Assembly (NCBI GenBank): GCA_028023455.1
Contig: JAQFVV010000037.1
Coordinates: forward strand, 1,116,001-1,180,000
DNA: 64,000 nt
Origin: Epiperipatus broadwayi
Taxonomy: Eukaryota > Onychophora > Udeonychophora > Euonychophora > Peripatidae
Direction: 5' to 3'
Below, one piece after another: positions 38,978 through 50,803 of the stretch. The translations under genes and the position numbers were made by a program. Under the pieces are notes generated by a model. The model saw only the letters and a program-made list of their open reading frames with translations, did no database searches and was not told the origin of the DNA. Numbering within the stretch: position 1 is the stretch's first letter; each line of letters starts with the position of its first letter.

Positions 38978-40190
38978 TGGTTCTCGTAGAATAGCTGCTA
39001 AATCCCACTCGATGGCGCACTTTTCACGCTAAAATTATAAAATATGATCATTCACGGGCCGTTAATTCTAATCATTTTGATGTGTTTTTTGTCTTTTTTA
39101 AATATTACTTAATTTTAAATATTATTTTTTATTAACGTATACAAATTAAATGATAATAATAAATGTAAAATAAAATAAACAAATTACAATTTGATTCGTC
39201 TTTTTTAGTTTTCTTTTTACTAGAAAAAATCAATTTTCTATTGGAGATTTTTTCTATCGAAGATTTTGTTTACTGCTAGTTTTTATTTCAAATAGAATGA
39301 TAACTAAAAGTAAAACTTGTTATGTTTAGGGTTAGGATTAGGGTTAGTTTTAGGATTAGCTATAGGGTTAGCTTTAGGGTTAGTTTTAGGGTTAGTTTAG
39401 GGTTAGCTTTAGGGTTAGGTTTACGGTTAAAATAAAAAATATCAAAATCGTATTTTTGTAAATATTTTTTTTTACTAACATCTATAAAATAAATGATAAC
39501 AATAAACATAAACTATATTCAACAAAGAATAACAGTAGTCTGAGAAAAGAAAGAAACTAAAACTTTTTTAAACAACGACAAATATATATATATAAAATGT
39601 TTATAATATATGCTTTTTATGACATTTAAAAAAACAGTGTACAATTAATTGTACTTTTCTTACTGGATATTTTTGTGTTAATGCTTTTTTTTTATTTCAA
39701 AAATATACACACTGTACAATCTTAAAATATCACGTGGAATGTTACGAACAGTACGTTACTTGACTCGTTACCTAATTCCAAATAACTTTATTCATATATC
39801 TCGTCAACATTTACTACTTAAAACTTCAATACACTACGGTGTAAAAAGTCTGTTAATTATTACTTTACAAAATCTGAACATTTCAATACTTTAAAATAAA
39901 TAAAAAATCCAATGAAAACAACATTTCCATCAAATTCAAAAAAACACACCCTCTCCCCAAGCCGTAATCATTTTATAAAGTGTGCGAATTCGCAAAATGT
40001 ATTTGCTGCGTAAAACATACATGCTGTACTGCGACGCGACATAGCGGCCTGCAATCTGTAGCACAACAAAAAAGTTGTATTATAGAAAATGCAGGTTCGA
40101 AGGTGTCGGTCGCGGAAACGGCATTTTTATGTATTTTAGCACAAAATCAGCGCCATCCAGTGGGATATATCTGCTCATTGACGACAACCA
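38978..40190. mobile_element. DNA transposon with TGGTTNT termini and 6-bp TSD
   Basis: The left end TGGTTCTCGTAGAATAGCTG and the inverted right end TGGTTGTCGTCAATGAGCAG converge on TCCCACTNGATGGCGC. ATTTAA abuts both ends exactly (38972-38977 and 40191-40196). The left palindrome arm near 35375 (AATTATTAATTTAATTAATT) shows the unoccupied target, so the 6-bp duplication is real rather than chance. The terminus matches the element at 11017-17062. The interior holds a degenerate telomere-like array (39325-39430) and no transposase. Confidence 0.78.
39325..39430 (+). repeat. Degenerate telomere-like (TTAGGG)n-related array
   Basis: Roughly nine AGGGTTA or near-AGGGTTA units separated by TTT or GC, for example TTAGGGTTAGGATTAGGGTT. 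The array lies wholly inside the 38978-40190 transposon, so it came with that element and is not the scar of a chromosome-end fusion. Confidence 0.85.
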
Positions 40191-41780
40191 ATTTAATTAA
40201 TAATTAGTTAATTAAAAAAATGAGTGGGATGTTATATATTGTTTAATTGATAAGTTTTACTTTTGTATGTTACATTTGTAAATATTGAATCCCCCCTCCC
40301 TCCTTCTCTTCCCCGTTATTTTTGGGTTCTTATTAATTGTATGTAAAAAATGATGCAATGTAAATTGAAGCTTTAAAGTAGTTTACAATCGTACTGAAAA
40401 AGAGCAAAAAACATTTGCTGAAAAACTTTTTTGTATTATTGTTATAATAAATATATAGATTTATTGCCATATGGCTATGACTATAAAGGCTACATCCCTT
40501 GAAAGCAATCAGCCACATTTATACATATTTATTTTGTATTATTTTAATATATAAAGAACTTAAAAATTCAGCTTTGTGTGTGTGCATGCGTTGTTGTAGC
40601 GCAATCATATTTATACATTATATTATTTATTAATTATAAAATATATAAAAAGGTAAATTGTTGGAATTTTTTTTGACCTGATTATTATTAGCTAATGGAA
40701 TCAAACAAAATGAAAACCTGCATTTTAGATTTTACTAAAACTCATATATTTTTACTTGTAACATCGTAAATGTTTAGTATAATTATCCAAATTTAATTTA
40801 TTGTTTGCCACAGGCTGCAATATTTTATGGAAAGATCGAAAGTGATGTTTTAAATCATTTAGATAAATTATTTTTTTGTAATTTGAGTTTTTAGTCTTTT
40901 TTAAAAAAAAAAAACAAAAAGATGCACCTCTTGATTTTTCATCTTAAATTTTTGAAAATGAATTAATTATTCTTAATATTAAAAAAATGGGGGGGGGGGT
41001 ACTTTTAAAATAAGTTTTTTAAAAATATATGGTTCATCATCATTATTACAAAAGAATGCAAAATAGGAACATTGTTAATTTAAAAAGCAATTAAAATTAC
41101 CTCTCTTTTTTTATTGTTTTTTTTATCACTGATCATTTATTTAATTAATCTGTTAATAAGTTTAATGTTGATTCATCTTTTTCACATGAAACCATTTAAT
41201 GTGGATAATTAAGTCTTAATTATTATAAATACTTAAAACAGACAAAACTGCTCATGTGATGTTTGGTGGTTTAATTATAAATACTTAAATTTAACTTTAT
41301 TAAATAAGTCTGGAGATTAAAATACATGCTAAAATAAAACAAATTAATGTTTAAAAAATAATTTTTGAAATATTAAATAATATCTTAAACAAAAATATTT
41401 ATATGGCAAATTTGAAATTTTTAATTTTTTCTTCCAAAATTTTCATATTTTGATTCATATAGTGTTTGTTATATTTGAAGATTGACTTTGATTTGCTTGA
41501 CATTTGAAAGTCAAATTAATTTATATGACTTTTTATTTTAGTTTCTGATCTTAATGGAAAGCCAGTAGCTTTTTTTTTAAAAAAAAATAACTCTTTTGCA
41601 GCATTTTTTTTATTATCTTCTGTTTAATTAAATCAGGTCATTGTCCCCCCTCCCCCCAATTATTTATTAAAACTGTAAAAGGTCAAAGCCATTAATATAC
41701 TATATTACTTATAGAAGTTTTTAATAAGTATATAATATATGCTTACATTTAGAGCATAAAGCTAAACTAGTTAATAAATA

Positions 41781-42271
41781 ATCAAAATAACCCCAAATTC
41801 ACAACTCAACCAGACTAGTCAAAAAAATAAACTCAAAACACAACTAATGGTTTCACTGCTACAAACAGACTTCTCAAGTGTAAAGAACTACAAAATAACA
41901 TATTTAAATTAAACATTACCCACAATTCCATTTACTTCCCATACACCCTTAATATTAAAAGAACTTTTAAATAAGTTAATTACTTCAGAATCATAAATTT
42001 CTAATAAATAAAAAATAATAATGAAATAAAAAGAAGACTTAAAGAATCTTTATGATTTTGAAGCAATTAATTTATTTAAAAGTTCTTTTAATATTAAGGG
42101 TGTATGGGAGGTGAGTGGAATTGTGGGTAATGTTTAATTTAAATATGTTGTGGTTTTGTAGTTCATTTGAGAAGTCTGTTTGCAGCAATGAAATCATTGA
42201 TTGTGTTTTGAGTTGTTGTTTTTTTTTTTGGCTAGTTTGGTTGAGTTGTGAATTTGAGATAATTTTGAATA
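41781..42271. repeat. Foldback element, arms about 200-220 bp
   Basis: The left arm has AAATTCACAACTCAACC, AAACATTACCCACAATTCCA, ACACCCTTAATATT and AAAAGAACTTTTAAATAA. The right arm holds their reverse complements in reverse order with about 10 percent divergence. The loop is about 70 bases around 42020. No ORF. Confidence 0.82.
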
Positions 42272-43774
42272 TATGCTTAATATAACTGATTTTTTTATTT
42301 TACCACCAAGTCATTTGATGATAAACATTAATTGGATGTTTATGTGAAGAAAAATTAAACAAATTATAAAGGCTTTAAAATTATAATGGATTAATTCCCA
42401 TTAACTGAATTTTTTGATAGATTGATTTCTTTATACATTTTTTTAAAATAAATAATAGAAATTTTGTTTTCACTCAGCCGATGCTTTTTTTTTTTTTTTT
42501 TTAAGAATTGTTGAACTCCTCAGAAATATAGATATTTGATAGCAGATGATAAACTGCCAGAACTTTCACCAGTTTGCATTTGTTAATGTAAAAGAAATTA
42601 CCTTCTTGTATTTCTTAGGGAGGGAGGGTTGATGAAATCATTCTTGTCCTACAGTGAGCTACTGAAAGACTGCAATATGAAGGTAAATTGTTATATTTGG
42701 GAAGAATTTAATGACATAGAAATGATAAATCAATAACAGTATTAGAATATATATCCCATTACTTATGTGAATCTGACTTTCGTACATATATATAATGCAA
42801 CATAGATTTATATTATTCTTTGTATCATGTTCAAGGAACTTCTCTTGTGTTATGTCATGTTCAAGGAATTTCTCTTTTGTTGTATTATAATTTTGTTTTC
42901 ATTTTCTAAAAAAAATAATTTATATTCAAGTGCCATTAATGGTTAATATGCACCTAAATATTAATAGAACTTAAATAAGTAACAAAAGACTGCTTATATG
43001 TCACACTCTAGTATTGTAAATGAAATATTCTGACATATTAAATTTCTCCAGTATGGTATTATCAAATTTTTGGAAATTGTCAGCCAGTATGACTGAAGGA
43101 AAGCCAAAAGATTGGGATAAATCAATAATGACTGCCAAAGAAATAAAACATGTAAAAAATATAGATAATATTCATCAAGTTGTAATAAAATTTATTATTT
43201 TCTTTTTGTTACAAAATGAATAATTTGATTGGACATTTTTTAGAATGCTTTCAAAGATATCATTAATATCCAAAATCAAAAAAATTAGTACTGATTAATG
43301 AATGTGACAACAATTCTTATAGATTTCTATTTTCAAATAAAAAGAAAGAAATCTTAATAAGATGAATATTGAAGAGATTTTAACTATAAGAAAGTTTGTT
43401 AATACCCTTAATGGCATAACTCAAACAAATCATAGAAATTTTCATTGACATCACTAAGACAGACTTTTGTTTTTCACTACCACGTATTTTCCCTCTCCCT
43501 CTCATTACTAAAATTAATATTTGGCAGAATTTTTTTTTTAATCTATGATTACTAAATGCATGCAAAATTCTTACAACTTAATATTTGAGTCCCCATTTTC
43601 ATAATGATTTCTGTTTACTAAATAATATGGATAGTAATTTTATAAATATCTGGTTTACTCTAACTTACACTAGATGGTAATAAAACTGTTTATCTTACTG
43701 ATTAAGTGGAGTGTTTGCTATTTTGAGGGAAAAGGATTATTGCTGCTGTCATTACATTTATGAAGGTCTTGTGG

Positions 43775-43925
43775 CACAATGTTAGCCATTTGCCTGCCAT
43801 GCTTTATGACTTGGAGTTCAAATCTGGGTTGTACAAAGCTTGTGAAAAGTTTAAACATAAGATTTTTTTTTTTTCTGGCAGGCATCTGTATGCTACCTAG
43901 CAAATCATCTGATAGTGATTGGTAA
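43775..43925 (+). repeat. tRNA-derived SINE-like sequence
   Basis: GTGGCACAATGTTAGCCATT resembles an A-box region. GGAGTTCAAATCTGG follows at B-box spacing. A T-rich run and a TGGCAGGCATCTGT body follow. It reads as a pol III SINE head with mutated promoter boxes, not as a functional tRNA. Confidence 0.4.
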
Positions 43926-46588
43926 AAAGAGTATAGCTATTTTTAGCTACAAAGTAAATGTGTGGAGATTTTAGTATTTATGAGATTGTCTGTAAGAAAT
44001 TATCTTAGATGTAAAATCCCTAAATGTCATTAACGCTGTGACATGATATTCAAGTTAAACATTTTTTTGTTAGAGAGTGTATTTTTCAAGGGAAAAAATT
44101 ATTATTTGTTCCACTATTAATAAACTAATCATTTTTTTGTGAAGCATTTTATGCAAAGGAAGTAATTTCTTAAACAACCAATTAAAATAAAAAAATGACT
44201 GCCTTTTTATAGGCCAGGTTCTGGATTCTAAAAAAATATGGTATTGGAATAAAACCTTTTCAATGAAAAAAATATGCTTTTGACTGCAGTACTGAACTGA
44301 ATAGGTATAGTATTTAAATCATGAAGAAAATTTGATTACAGTACAAAAATTCATGCTTGAAATGTGTTATTTATTGAGGGGGAAAAATAGATGTTATAGT
44401 ACCATATTTACATTTAATTTTGTGTAGTTTGATATTACGTAGTTTGCGTCTTCTCAGTAATACCATGCATGATTGAAATTTGTTAAAGCAACATTGGCTT
44501 TTCCATAGGCCCAGTACATATGCTGTATAATAATAATTATGTAAACTGGCATAATCGTTGCTAATAAACTTTTTGATAATATCAGCCTCCATCTTTCCCA
44601 ATTCTCAATAACAGTTTTTAAATATTTAACATGCAATTATAAAACCATGAGTTCTTCTTGCGATATGATTCATTGAGATAATATATGGATCTCTTTAAGA
44701 TGAAGCTGCACACAAGTTGGCTCAAAATAATAGGTAATTCATAATATTATTAATGCGCTATAATTTTGTTATTACAGCATAGAAAATGAAAATACATAAC
44801 AGAGATTTTTTTTTTTTACAAATAGAAGTATATCACAGCTTGTAGTAAGATATGTTGAACTTGTCTAAGTTTAAAATAAGTCAAATCATAAGTTACTAAT
44901 TAGCTGGGATGCAGTATTCTCTAGTTGTTTGGAGTTTCAAGATTGAAAGATTCAAAGGTGATGATTGCAGTGACTCTTTTGGAGTGAAATCTGCTAGAAC
45001 AAATGATTCAGAAATCATCATTTATTGAGTGATTGACAGTCATTATGAAGGATTTTAATCAAAAAGGACATAGAATGTCTGCAAAAAGCAACATATGTCC
45101 AAACACTTCGGTCCTATCCAAACAGTAATAGCCCCCACAAAGCATTAATATCTAAGCTGCTTTTTCAAAGCTTTCTTATGTCGGTACTATTTCAAAGCTA
45201 TTCTCATGAGACTATTAATTAAAAGCTTATTATATAGTCAGACAAAATTATTATTTACACTTTTCTCAATGACTAGAAAGATTTATGACTACAGTCAGTC
45301 ATGAAAATAAGCTCATTAAACAGATTGCCTTCTCTCAGTATGGTTTGTGCTGGTGAAACCAATATAACATGGTATTTTTGGTCCACACTATTTTTGGGAA
45401 GCAGATTCATTTAGATACTAACATTGTTTCCAGACAACATCAAGATTATAATGTTCTAATTCATATTTGCACAGTTGAAACATTTAAAGATAATGTTAAA
45501 CATATTATATGGAGTTTTGAATTACAAACTTTAAATATTACCGAACTCCTGTGAACCAATCTTTAGATGCATTATACGATATTTTCCACTGATACTGCTC
45601 AGAGAACTTGAGAACTGTTCATATGTTATATAATTTCATCCAACAGGAATACAACTATTTTTTTGTTTTAAAAGGTGACCGTAATATGCTAATAATTATT
45701 ATTGTGATCGCATTATTTGGTCCAACTACTATATCAAATGTTTATATGAAAATAAATTGTAATATTCATTCATTACATTTATTGAAAAACTGCGTTATCA
45801 TTTTATACATTTTATCATTTATAAAAAAGGACAAAATGGCAGTTAATTGTGTGCAATTAGGAAATCCAATTAAATTGCCAGAAGGATATAACTACTTTTT
45901 TTTTTCAAGCTTTCTGCAGTTTTAGCAAGATATTTTCCAAAGAACTAAAAGTGATGGAATCCATATTGAAATGATATAAAAAATGTCAAAGAGTTTTCAG
46001 ATTTTTTTTTAGTTCTTCAATATAAATCCTGTAAAGAACAATATCCAGGGAACAAACTTCATTTTTTCAAACTGATCAACAGAAAAATACTGGAAGGGAT
46101 TACCATCTTTTTGTCTATCTTCATTTTTTTCCTTTGTAACAATAGTTTCATCTTTTTTAGAACAACATAAAGAAAATTATTTTGGGATGGCCAGATAGAT
46201 TGCTTCTTATGTGTTATTTAATCACAATATGGATATAGAAACATTTGATGACATTATGATGATATCAGAATTCATAGCATCAGTAAATCATTTTTAATTG
46301 AGAAAGCTATTCTTATTCCACAGAATGATGAGAGTGAAGAAAAAAAAAGATGCAGAAATATCAGTCAAGATGTAATCATTAGTTAAGTAGATGTCTGTGG
46401 AATTTTATTGCTACATCATTAAAACTTCAATAGTGATCAATTGCTTTATTAGATAATTGATTTAAAGCCATCTTGAAACTTGCAATTACTTGAAATTACA
46501 AAGTTGTATTCTCTTGATACAAAACGTTTTAAAATATTGTACTGCTGATTAGATACATTTGATAAAATTTATTATTATTTTTTTATAG

Positions 46589-46826
46589 TGCTTCAGAAAA
46601 AATTCGTCAGCAACGGGATCGAGAGCGCCGAGAACAGTACAAGCAGGTGCGAGCTCATGTAAAGAAGGATGATGGACGTATGCAGGCTTATGGTTGGAGT
46701 CTTCCTACAAGGAGTACTGCTCCTACAAAATGTGAAAATGCAAACACCAAAATTAGTTCTTGTAATGTCCCTGTTCCTGTGCCGGTGTACTGTCGGCCTC
46801 TTATGGAAAAAGAACCTGGCATGAAG
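46589..46826 (+). CDS. MAPK8IP3/SPAG9: JIP3/4 exon 6 of window
   Basis: The exon encodes (Y)ASEKIRQQRDRERREQYK, QVRAHVKKDDGRMQAYGWSL, a serine/threonine-rich variable loop, then VPVPVYCRPLMEKEPGMK. These match the family blocks REQYRQVKAHVQKEDGR, QAFGWSLP and VPVPVYxRPL. The acceptor is TTATAG and the donor GTAATT. It starts with the third base of a split tyrosine codon and ends in phase 0. The start of the exon is strongly basic and helical. The following intron is only 114 bases. Confidence 0.95.
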
Positions 46827-46940
46827 GTAATTATTATATGTCTATTAGGGTTTTTTTTTTAATTGTGTATTATTGTTTTTGATCCTTTTAACAATCATTT
46901 GTGTATGTGTGTTTGTATAAAATTATAATTTCTACTGTAG

Positions 46941-47105
46941 ATTTGGTGTGCAGCAGGTGTGAATTTGACTGGTGGCAGGACACGGGATGGTGGGTCAATT
47001 GTGGGAGCTAGTGTATTTTACTCCAGTCCTCCAGACAAAGAGACTGAAGAATTGGAGAAAACAGATTCTCAGACTGATGTGGAAAAACTAGACAATGAAC
47101 TAAAG
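46941..47105 (+). CDS. MAPK8IP3/SPAG9: JIP3/4 exon 7 of window
   Basis: The 55-codon exon encodes IWCAAGVNLTGGRTRDGG, SIVGASVFYSSPPDKE, then an acidic stretch ending LDNELK. LWCAxGVNLSGGKTRDGG and VGASVFY are diagnostic of JIP4; vertebrate JIP3 differs here. The acceptor is TACTGTAG and the donor GTATTT. Phase 0 at both ends, so skipping this exon alone would keep the frame. Confidence 0.95.
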
Positions 47106-48599
47106 GTATTTATTATTTTACTTTTTTTTTTGCCTAATTGTAGCATTTGTAAATATTGAAAAAGAAATCTGTAGGGTTTATAAAAAGGAGATGGATCTTC
47201 TAGGAATTTTGTCAAGTCTTTCAAATCATTTATTGTGTGCATAGATTGCATGTGATTAACTTTTGGGTTTATGTTTTGTGTTTAACCACATTCATGTAAA
47301 TTGGAATCATTGAATTCTATTTTTGAAATAGATAAGTATACAACAAACATGAGATGTTATGATCCTTTTAATGAATCTTTAAATTCTTATTAAAAACTCA
47401 AATATGTCATTTTTTATAAACTATTTAAGAATTACTTTGATTTTACCCAACCATTTCAAATCGTTCACATGTGCAATCTTATGTATCTGCATAATTTTTT
47501 TTTATTAGTACATTTTTAATTCAAGCAGATGGTCGGAAAAAATATATCAATGATTTCATTAATATGCATGTCAACTATAATGACCCCCCACCCAGTTAGA
47601 TTTGGTTTCCAATAAAAATGTCTTCCATCTAAGATAAGAGTAAGTCATTCAGCTGTTCTTATTGTTGAATCTAAAAAAAAATTTGCTTAGTGCGTTTTGC
47701 AAGGAACTCATTTTTTTGATTTTCTTTCCGGTTATTCAATCAAGTCTTCTGTCAACTGATCACTAAGAAATCAGTGTTAAACTAGTAATAGGAAGCAACA
47801 TAAAAGTTAAAAGAATATCTCATCACTTTTTATTCTCAATTTTTCTCCCATTTCTACTAGCCAGCACTTTGTTGAGATATGCCTTGAATTAGTGATAAAT
47901 CTGATCTACTTAATAGTTTTTATTTTTTTATATTTTTTATGAATGCAACTTGAATTCTGGTATCAAGTGGAAGAATATATGAAAGGAGAAGAAACCTCTG
48001 CAAAGAAATAGACTTGGGTGAATCACTAATATTTTTCATGTTCATATTTAATTGCATATCAAGAAGTCTTGTGTAAGCAATTTTTCTTGAAACAGGAACA
48101 CAGTACTATAATTTGCTAATGTTAAGAAAATTTTTCTTAAAGTATTTGCAACATAACCTCTACTATTAATGATCGACTTTCCAAAATAGTTGTTTATAGG
48201 AATTATTTGAGATGTAACTTTCAATAAATCAGGAAGATAAATTTAATTATAATCCAACGTTACTTCTAAGTGGCATGGGATAGGATCATGTTTCAGTCTA
48301 TTGTCGCATAAAGTTGTCTTCAGTTTATGTGATGTTTGTCTGTTGTTTAGATGAAAGATTGAACATACTGTATTTGTGGTATTAGAAATATGATCCCCAG
48401 TCTTTGATAAAAATTCCCAAACTTTTCATATATTTATTAAGAGAATTTTCTATTTCTGGGCAGAATGTTATATATATATACTGTATTCTTACACATGTCA
48501 CACACATATTATTAACCAAGCGAGAATTGAAGAGTATATCTGGGTTAGGTATAATGTCTTGCTTAATGAATGATCAGTAATAAACATTAAAATAATTCT

Positions 48600-48790
48600 A
48601 TAAAGTGGTTTGTGCAAAGTTGTGAGTTCAAAAAGTTTGACACTTGTAATCAAACCATAGTAAATTGCTATCTATAAAATCCTAAACAAATATCTGGATC
48701 AACTGAAGAGTGCTGGTTCCAGACAAAATACTCATCTTGGGGATTATTTATCTTTGTCACATATCATTCTCTTTGGCCATGCGTTTCAGA
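48600..48790 (+). repeat. Diverged copy of the 54 kb repeat
   Basis: ACTGAAGAGTGCTGGTTCCA, ACAAAATACT, GGGGATTATTTATCTTT and GGCCATG follow the order of the right half of the 53773-54290 structure. It also carries GAGTTCAAAAAG, a decayed B-box-like motif, upstream. Confidence 0.45.
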
Positions 48791-49187
48791 AAATTGTGAT
48801 TAAATAGAAGTTTGAAATATATATATTAAATATATATATATATATATTAAGTTAAAAGTATATCTTAAAAAAGGTGTACATGAATTTAAAATTATAATAG
48901 GAGCTATATATGTCTTTCTTACTTGAAAAAAAGTGAGCTGGGTGTTTTAAAAATGCAAACAGAGTGAGAGAGCTTGGTCGTCTTTTGGATTGATAGATTG
49001 TTGTGATATGATTGAGATAAGATGGAGGTCTCGCTGAGATAAAAATAAAATTTGAAAATATATACTATATGACGCATATACATGCCTAAAATACATACTT
49101 GATTTTTTCAATAAAAATTTCTGATTTCTTATTAAAAATCATTACAAAAATCTATAATGAATATTATTTATAATTCAAAAAGAAAAT

Positions 49188-49243
49188 AAAAATAATTCTA
49201 TAAAGGAAGTTGCTTAAAAATAATTCTATAAAGGAAGTTGCTT
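49188..49243. repeat. Perfect 28-bp tandem duplication
   Basis: AAAAATAATTCTATAAAGGA plus AGTTGCTT occurs twice back to back without a mismatch. A recent slippage or repair duplication in the intron. Confidence 0.9.
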
Positions 49244-50007
49244 TAGTAATCATTTTAATCATAGAAACCTAAGAATTCCTCTTCACTTTCAGTCCATATC
49301 ATCACTATCTTCTACATCCGGCTTATCATCACATTCTTTATAAACTGCTTCATCTTCTGAATCATTACTGTTATTAGAAATTCTAATCTTCTTGAAAGAC
49401 TTTATAATAATTTTTTTCTAATGCTGTCTCATGATTTTTCATTCACAGGCTTTCTATAATTTTTCCTATTGGTGTTAATTCATGACTTTCTAATATCGTA
49501 TAACTATTCCAGTTTTCTCTGTAATACACATATATAACATGCATCCCATTTTTTTTTATTCCAAAATTTCAAAAAAAAGTGCCTGCTATATGCACAAAAA
49601 TACAGAATATATATATATTGATTACATATATATATATGATCAGTTATTTATGTGTAGATATATATGTATGTGTACTATATTTATAAAAAAATTTAATTAA
49701 AATAGAAATATAGTAAGGATAAAAATTAAAACTGGTATGTAGATAATTTTATTACAAAATTACATTATATAAACATTAAATTAATATATTGTCATTTATA
49801 GAAAGAATATTACTAGATAAGAAAAACATAAGAAAAGATAAATGAAATGCATTGCTAAAAAAATATGTAAAATTGATTGTACTTAATTTATATAGTCTTG
49901 TCACTATGCTCAATGCAAAATCAAAAAACCTTATAAAACATTTGCAAAAAAATATAATAGCTTTATTGAAATAGTTATGGCTTTACTTCATTAGCGTTGG
50001 TAATCAA

Positions 50008-50803
50008 TTAATATATATATGTGCTCTGCGTACAGATAATGAAGCTATTCAATGTATGTAAAATTATCAAAAGTTACTGCCAAGTGCTTTCGGGACAGTT
50101 TATAGTCCCATATTCATGGCGACTTGTATTTGGTTAAGACCTGTAATATTAAAGCAAACCAAGAATCCTAACCATACATCCACTCAACAGCCAAAAGCCT
50201 TATCAATAAACTATCAAGTGACTTTGAAGTTGCTTTCCATTCACCTCCTAACACCAATAGACTGATCAATAACACCAAAGACAGGATCAAACCCCAACTC
50301 ACCCCTCAAGTTGTGTACAAAATCACCTGCCCCCAAAGAAATTGCATGGCAACATATTATGGAGAAACTAACATTGCCACCAGAGTAGCTCAACATAGAT
50401 ACCTTTATAACAGAACTAAAACAAAGCTTGAAGACAATTCGGTTTTTGTTGAGCATGGGAGAGCCACTGGCCATGCTTTTCTACCCACCACAGCCAGTGG
50501 AATTTGCTCTGAAATAAACGATATTAAATGTAAAGTCAGGGAAGCTTACTACATTGTAAGTGACCCAGCAGCAATTAATAGAAGAGAGGCCTGCTTTTCT
50601 CTGTCTCAAAAATGGTCTATGTAACATCTGCATATGAATTTGCATAAAATTTCCATTAATATTGCAGGTCTTAACTAAATACAAGTCGCCATGAATATGG
50701 GACTATAAACTGTCCCAAAAGTGCTTGGCGGTAACTTTTGATAATTTTACGTACATTGAATAGCTTCATTATCTGTGCGCAGAGCACATATATACATATT
50801 AAT
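50008..50803 (+). mobile_element. Short Penelope-like element with inverted arms
   Basis: The arms 50008-50153 and 50655-50803 are inverted copies of about 146 bp differing at a small number of positions, starting TTAATATATATATGTGCTCT. Between them is a 150-codon frame for a GIY-YIG endonuclease. The reverse transcriptase is absent. AATAGCTTTAT occurs just outside the right arm (50801-50811) and 42 bases left of the left arm (49956-49966), possibly a target duplication. Inverted pseudo-LTR arms are known in Penelope-like elements. The compact form suggests a 5'-truncated or nonautonomous copy. Confidence 0.75.
50172..50624 (+). CDS. GIY-YIG endonuclease domain of a Penelope-like element (partial)
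   Basis: The frame is open from just after a stop at 50169 to a stop at 50624, with no ATG at its start, so it is the C-terminal part of a longer protein. VYKITC followed by TYYGET gives the GIY-YIG signature. TRVAQHRY supplies the arginine of the active site and REAYY a likely catalytic glutamate. C-x4-C (CPQRNC), the QH histidine and EHGRATGH suggest the CCHH zinc-binding set seen in Penelope endonucleases. The roughly 45 residues upstream (LSSDFEVAFHSPPN, then NTKDRIKPQL) look like the linker between reverse transcriptase and endonuclease. The domain would nick DNA for target-primed insertion. It is intact in frame but lacks its reverse transcriptase and any visible promoter. Confidence 0.82.
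   Translation, partial: PYIHSTAKSLINKLSSDFEVAFHSPPNTNRLINNTKDRIKPQLTPQVVYKITCPQRNCMATYYGETNIATRVAQHRYLYNRTKTKLEDNSVFVEHGRATGHAFLPTTASGICSEINDIKCKVREAYYIVSDPAAINRREACFSLSQKWSM

Larger units (their letters stand above)
35068..40492. repeat. Giant palindrome with an insertion in each arm
   Basis: The left arm is 35068-35659 plus 37114-37640. The right arm is 38255-38977 plus 40191-40492. Reverse-complemented right-arm blocks match left-arm blocks in order: TTATTATAAC, TTTTTTGCTCTTTT, GATTGTAAACTA, ATGTAACATACAAAA, TTAATTGCATT, TTTTCATCTAATTGTTT, ATTACATATTAAT, ATTTGACCA and GGCTAGGATTGATATTAAACC. One DNA transposon (35660-37113) interrupts the left arm and another (38978-40190) the right arm. 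Without them the palindrome is about 2.7 kb. Its inner part belongs to the foldback family also found at 55-56 kb and 61 kb. It starts about 110 bases after exon 5. Confidence 0.8.
34956..46588 (+). other. 11.6 kb intron dominated by a giant inverted repeat
   Basis: Phase-2 intron. It contains the 35068-40492 palindrome with two nested transposons, a 490-bp foldback (41781-42271), a short tandem repeat near 42827-42890 (two units around CATGTTCAAGGAA), a SINE-like head (43775-43925) and G or C homopolymer runs (for example 40988-40996). From 44000 to 46560 I see only unidentified AT-rich sequence. Confidence 0.85.

Noticed and set aside
39325-39430. Telomere-like array as a chromosome-fusion scar
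   Set aside because: It is internal to a transposon with intact termini and a confirmed target duplication, so fusion is not needed to explain it.
42619-42682. Possible cassette exon between a TTCTTAG acceptor and GTAAAT donor
   Set aside because: In the required phase it meets a stop at once, and its 64-base length is not a multiple of three; exons 5 and 6 already join perfectly.
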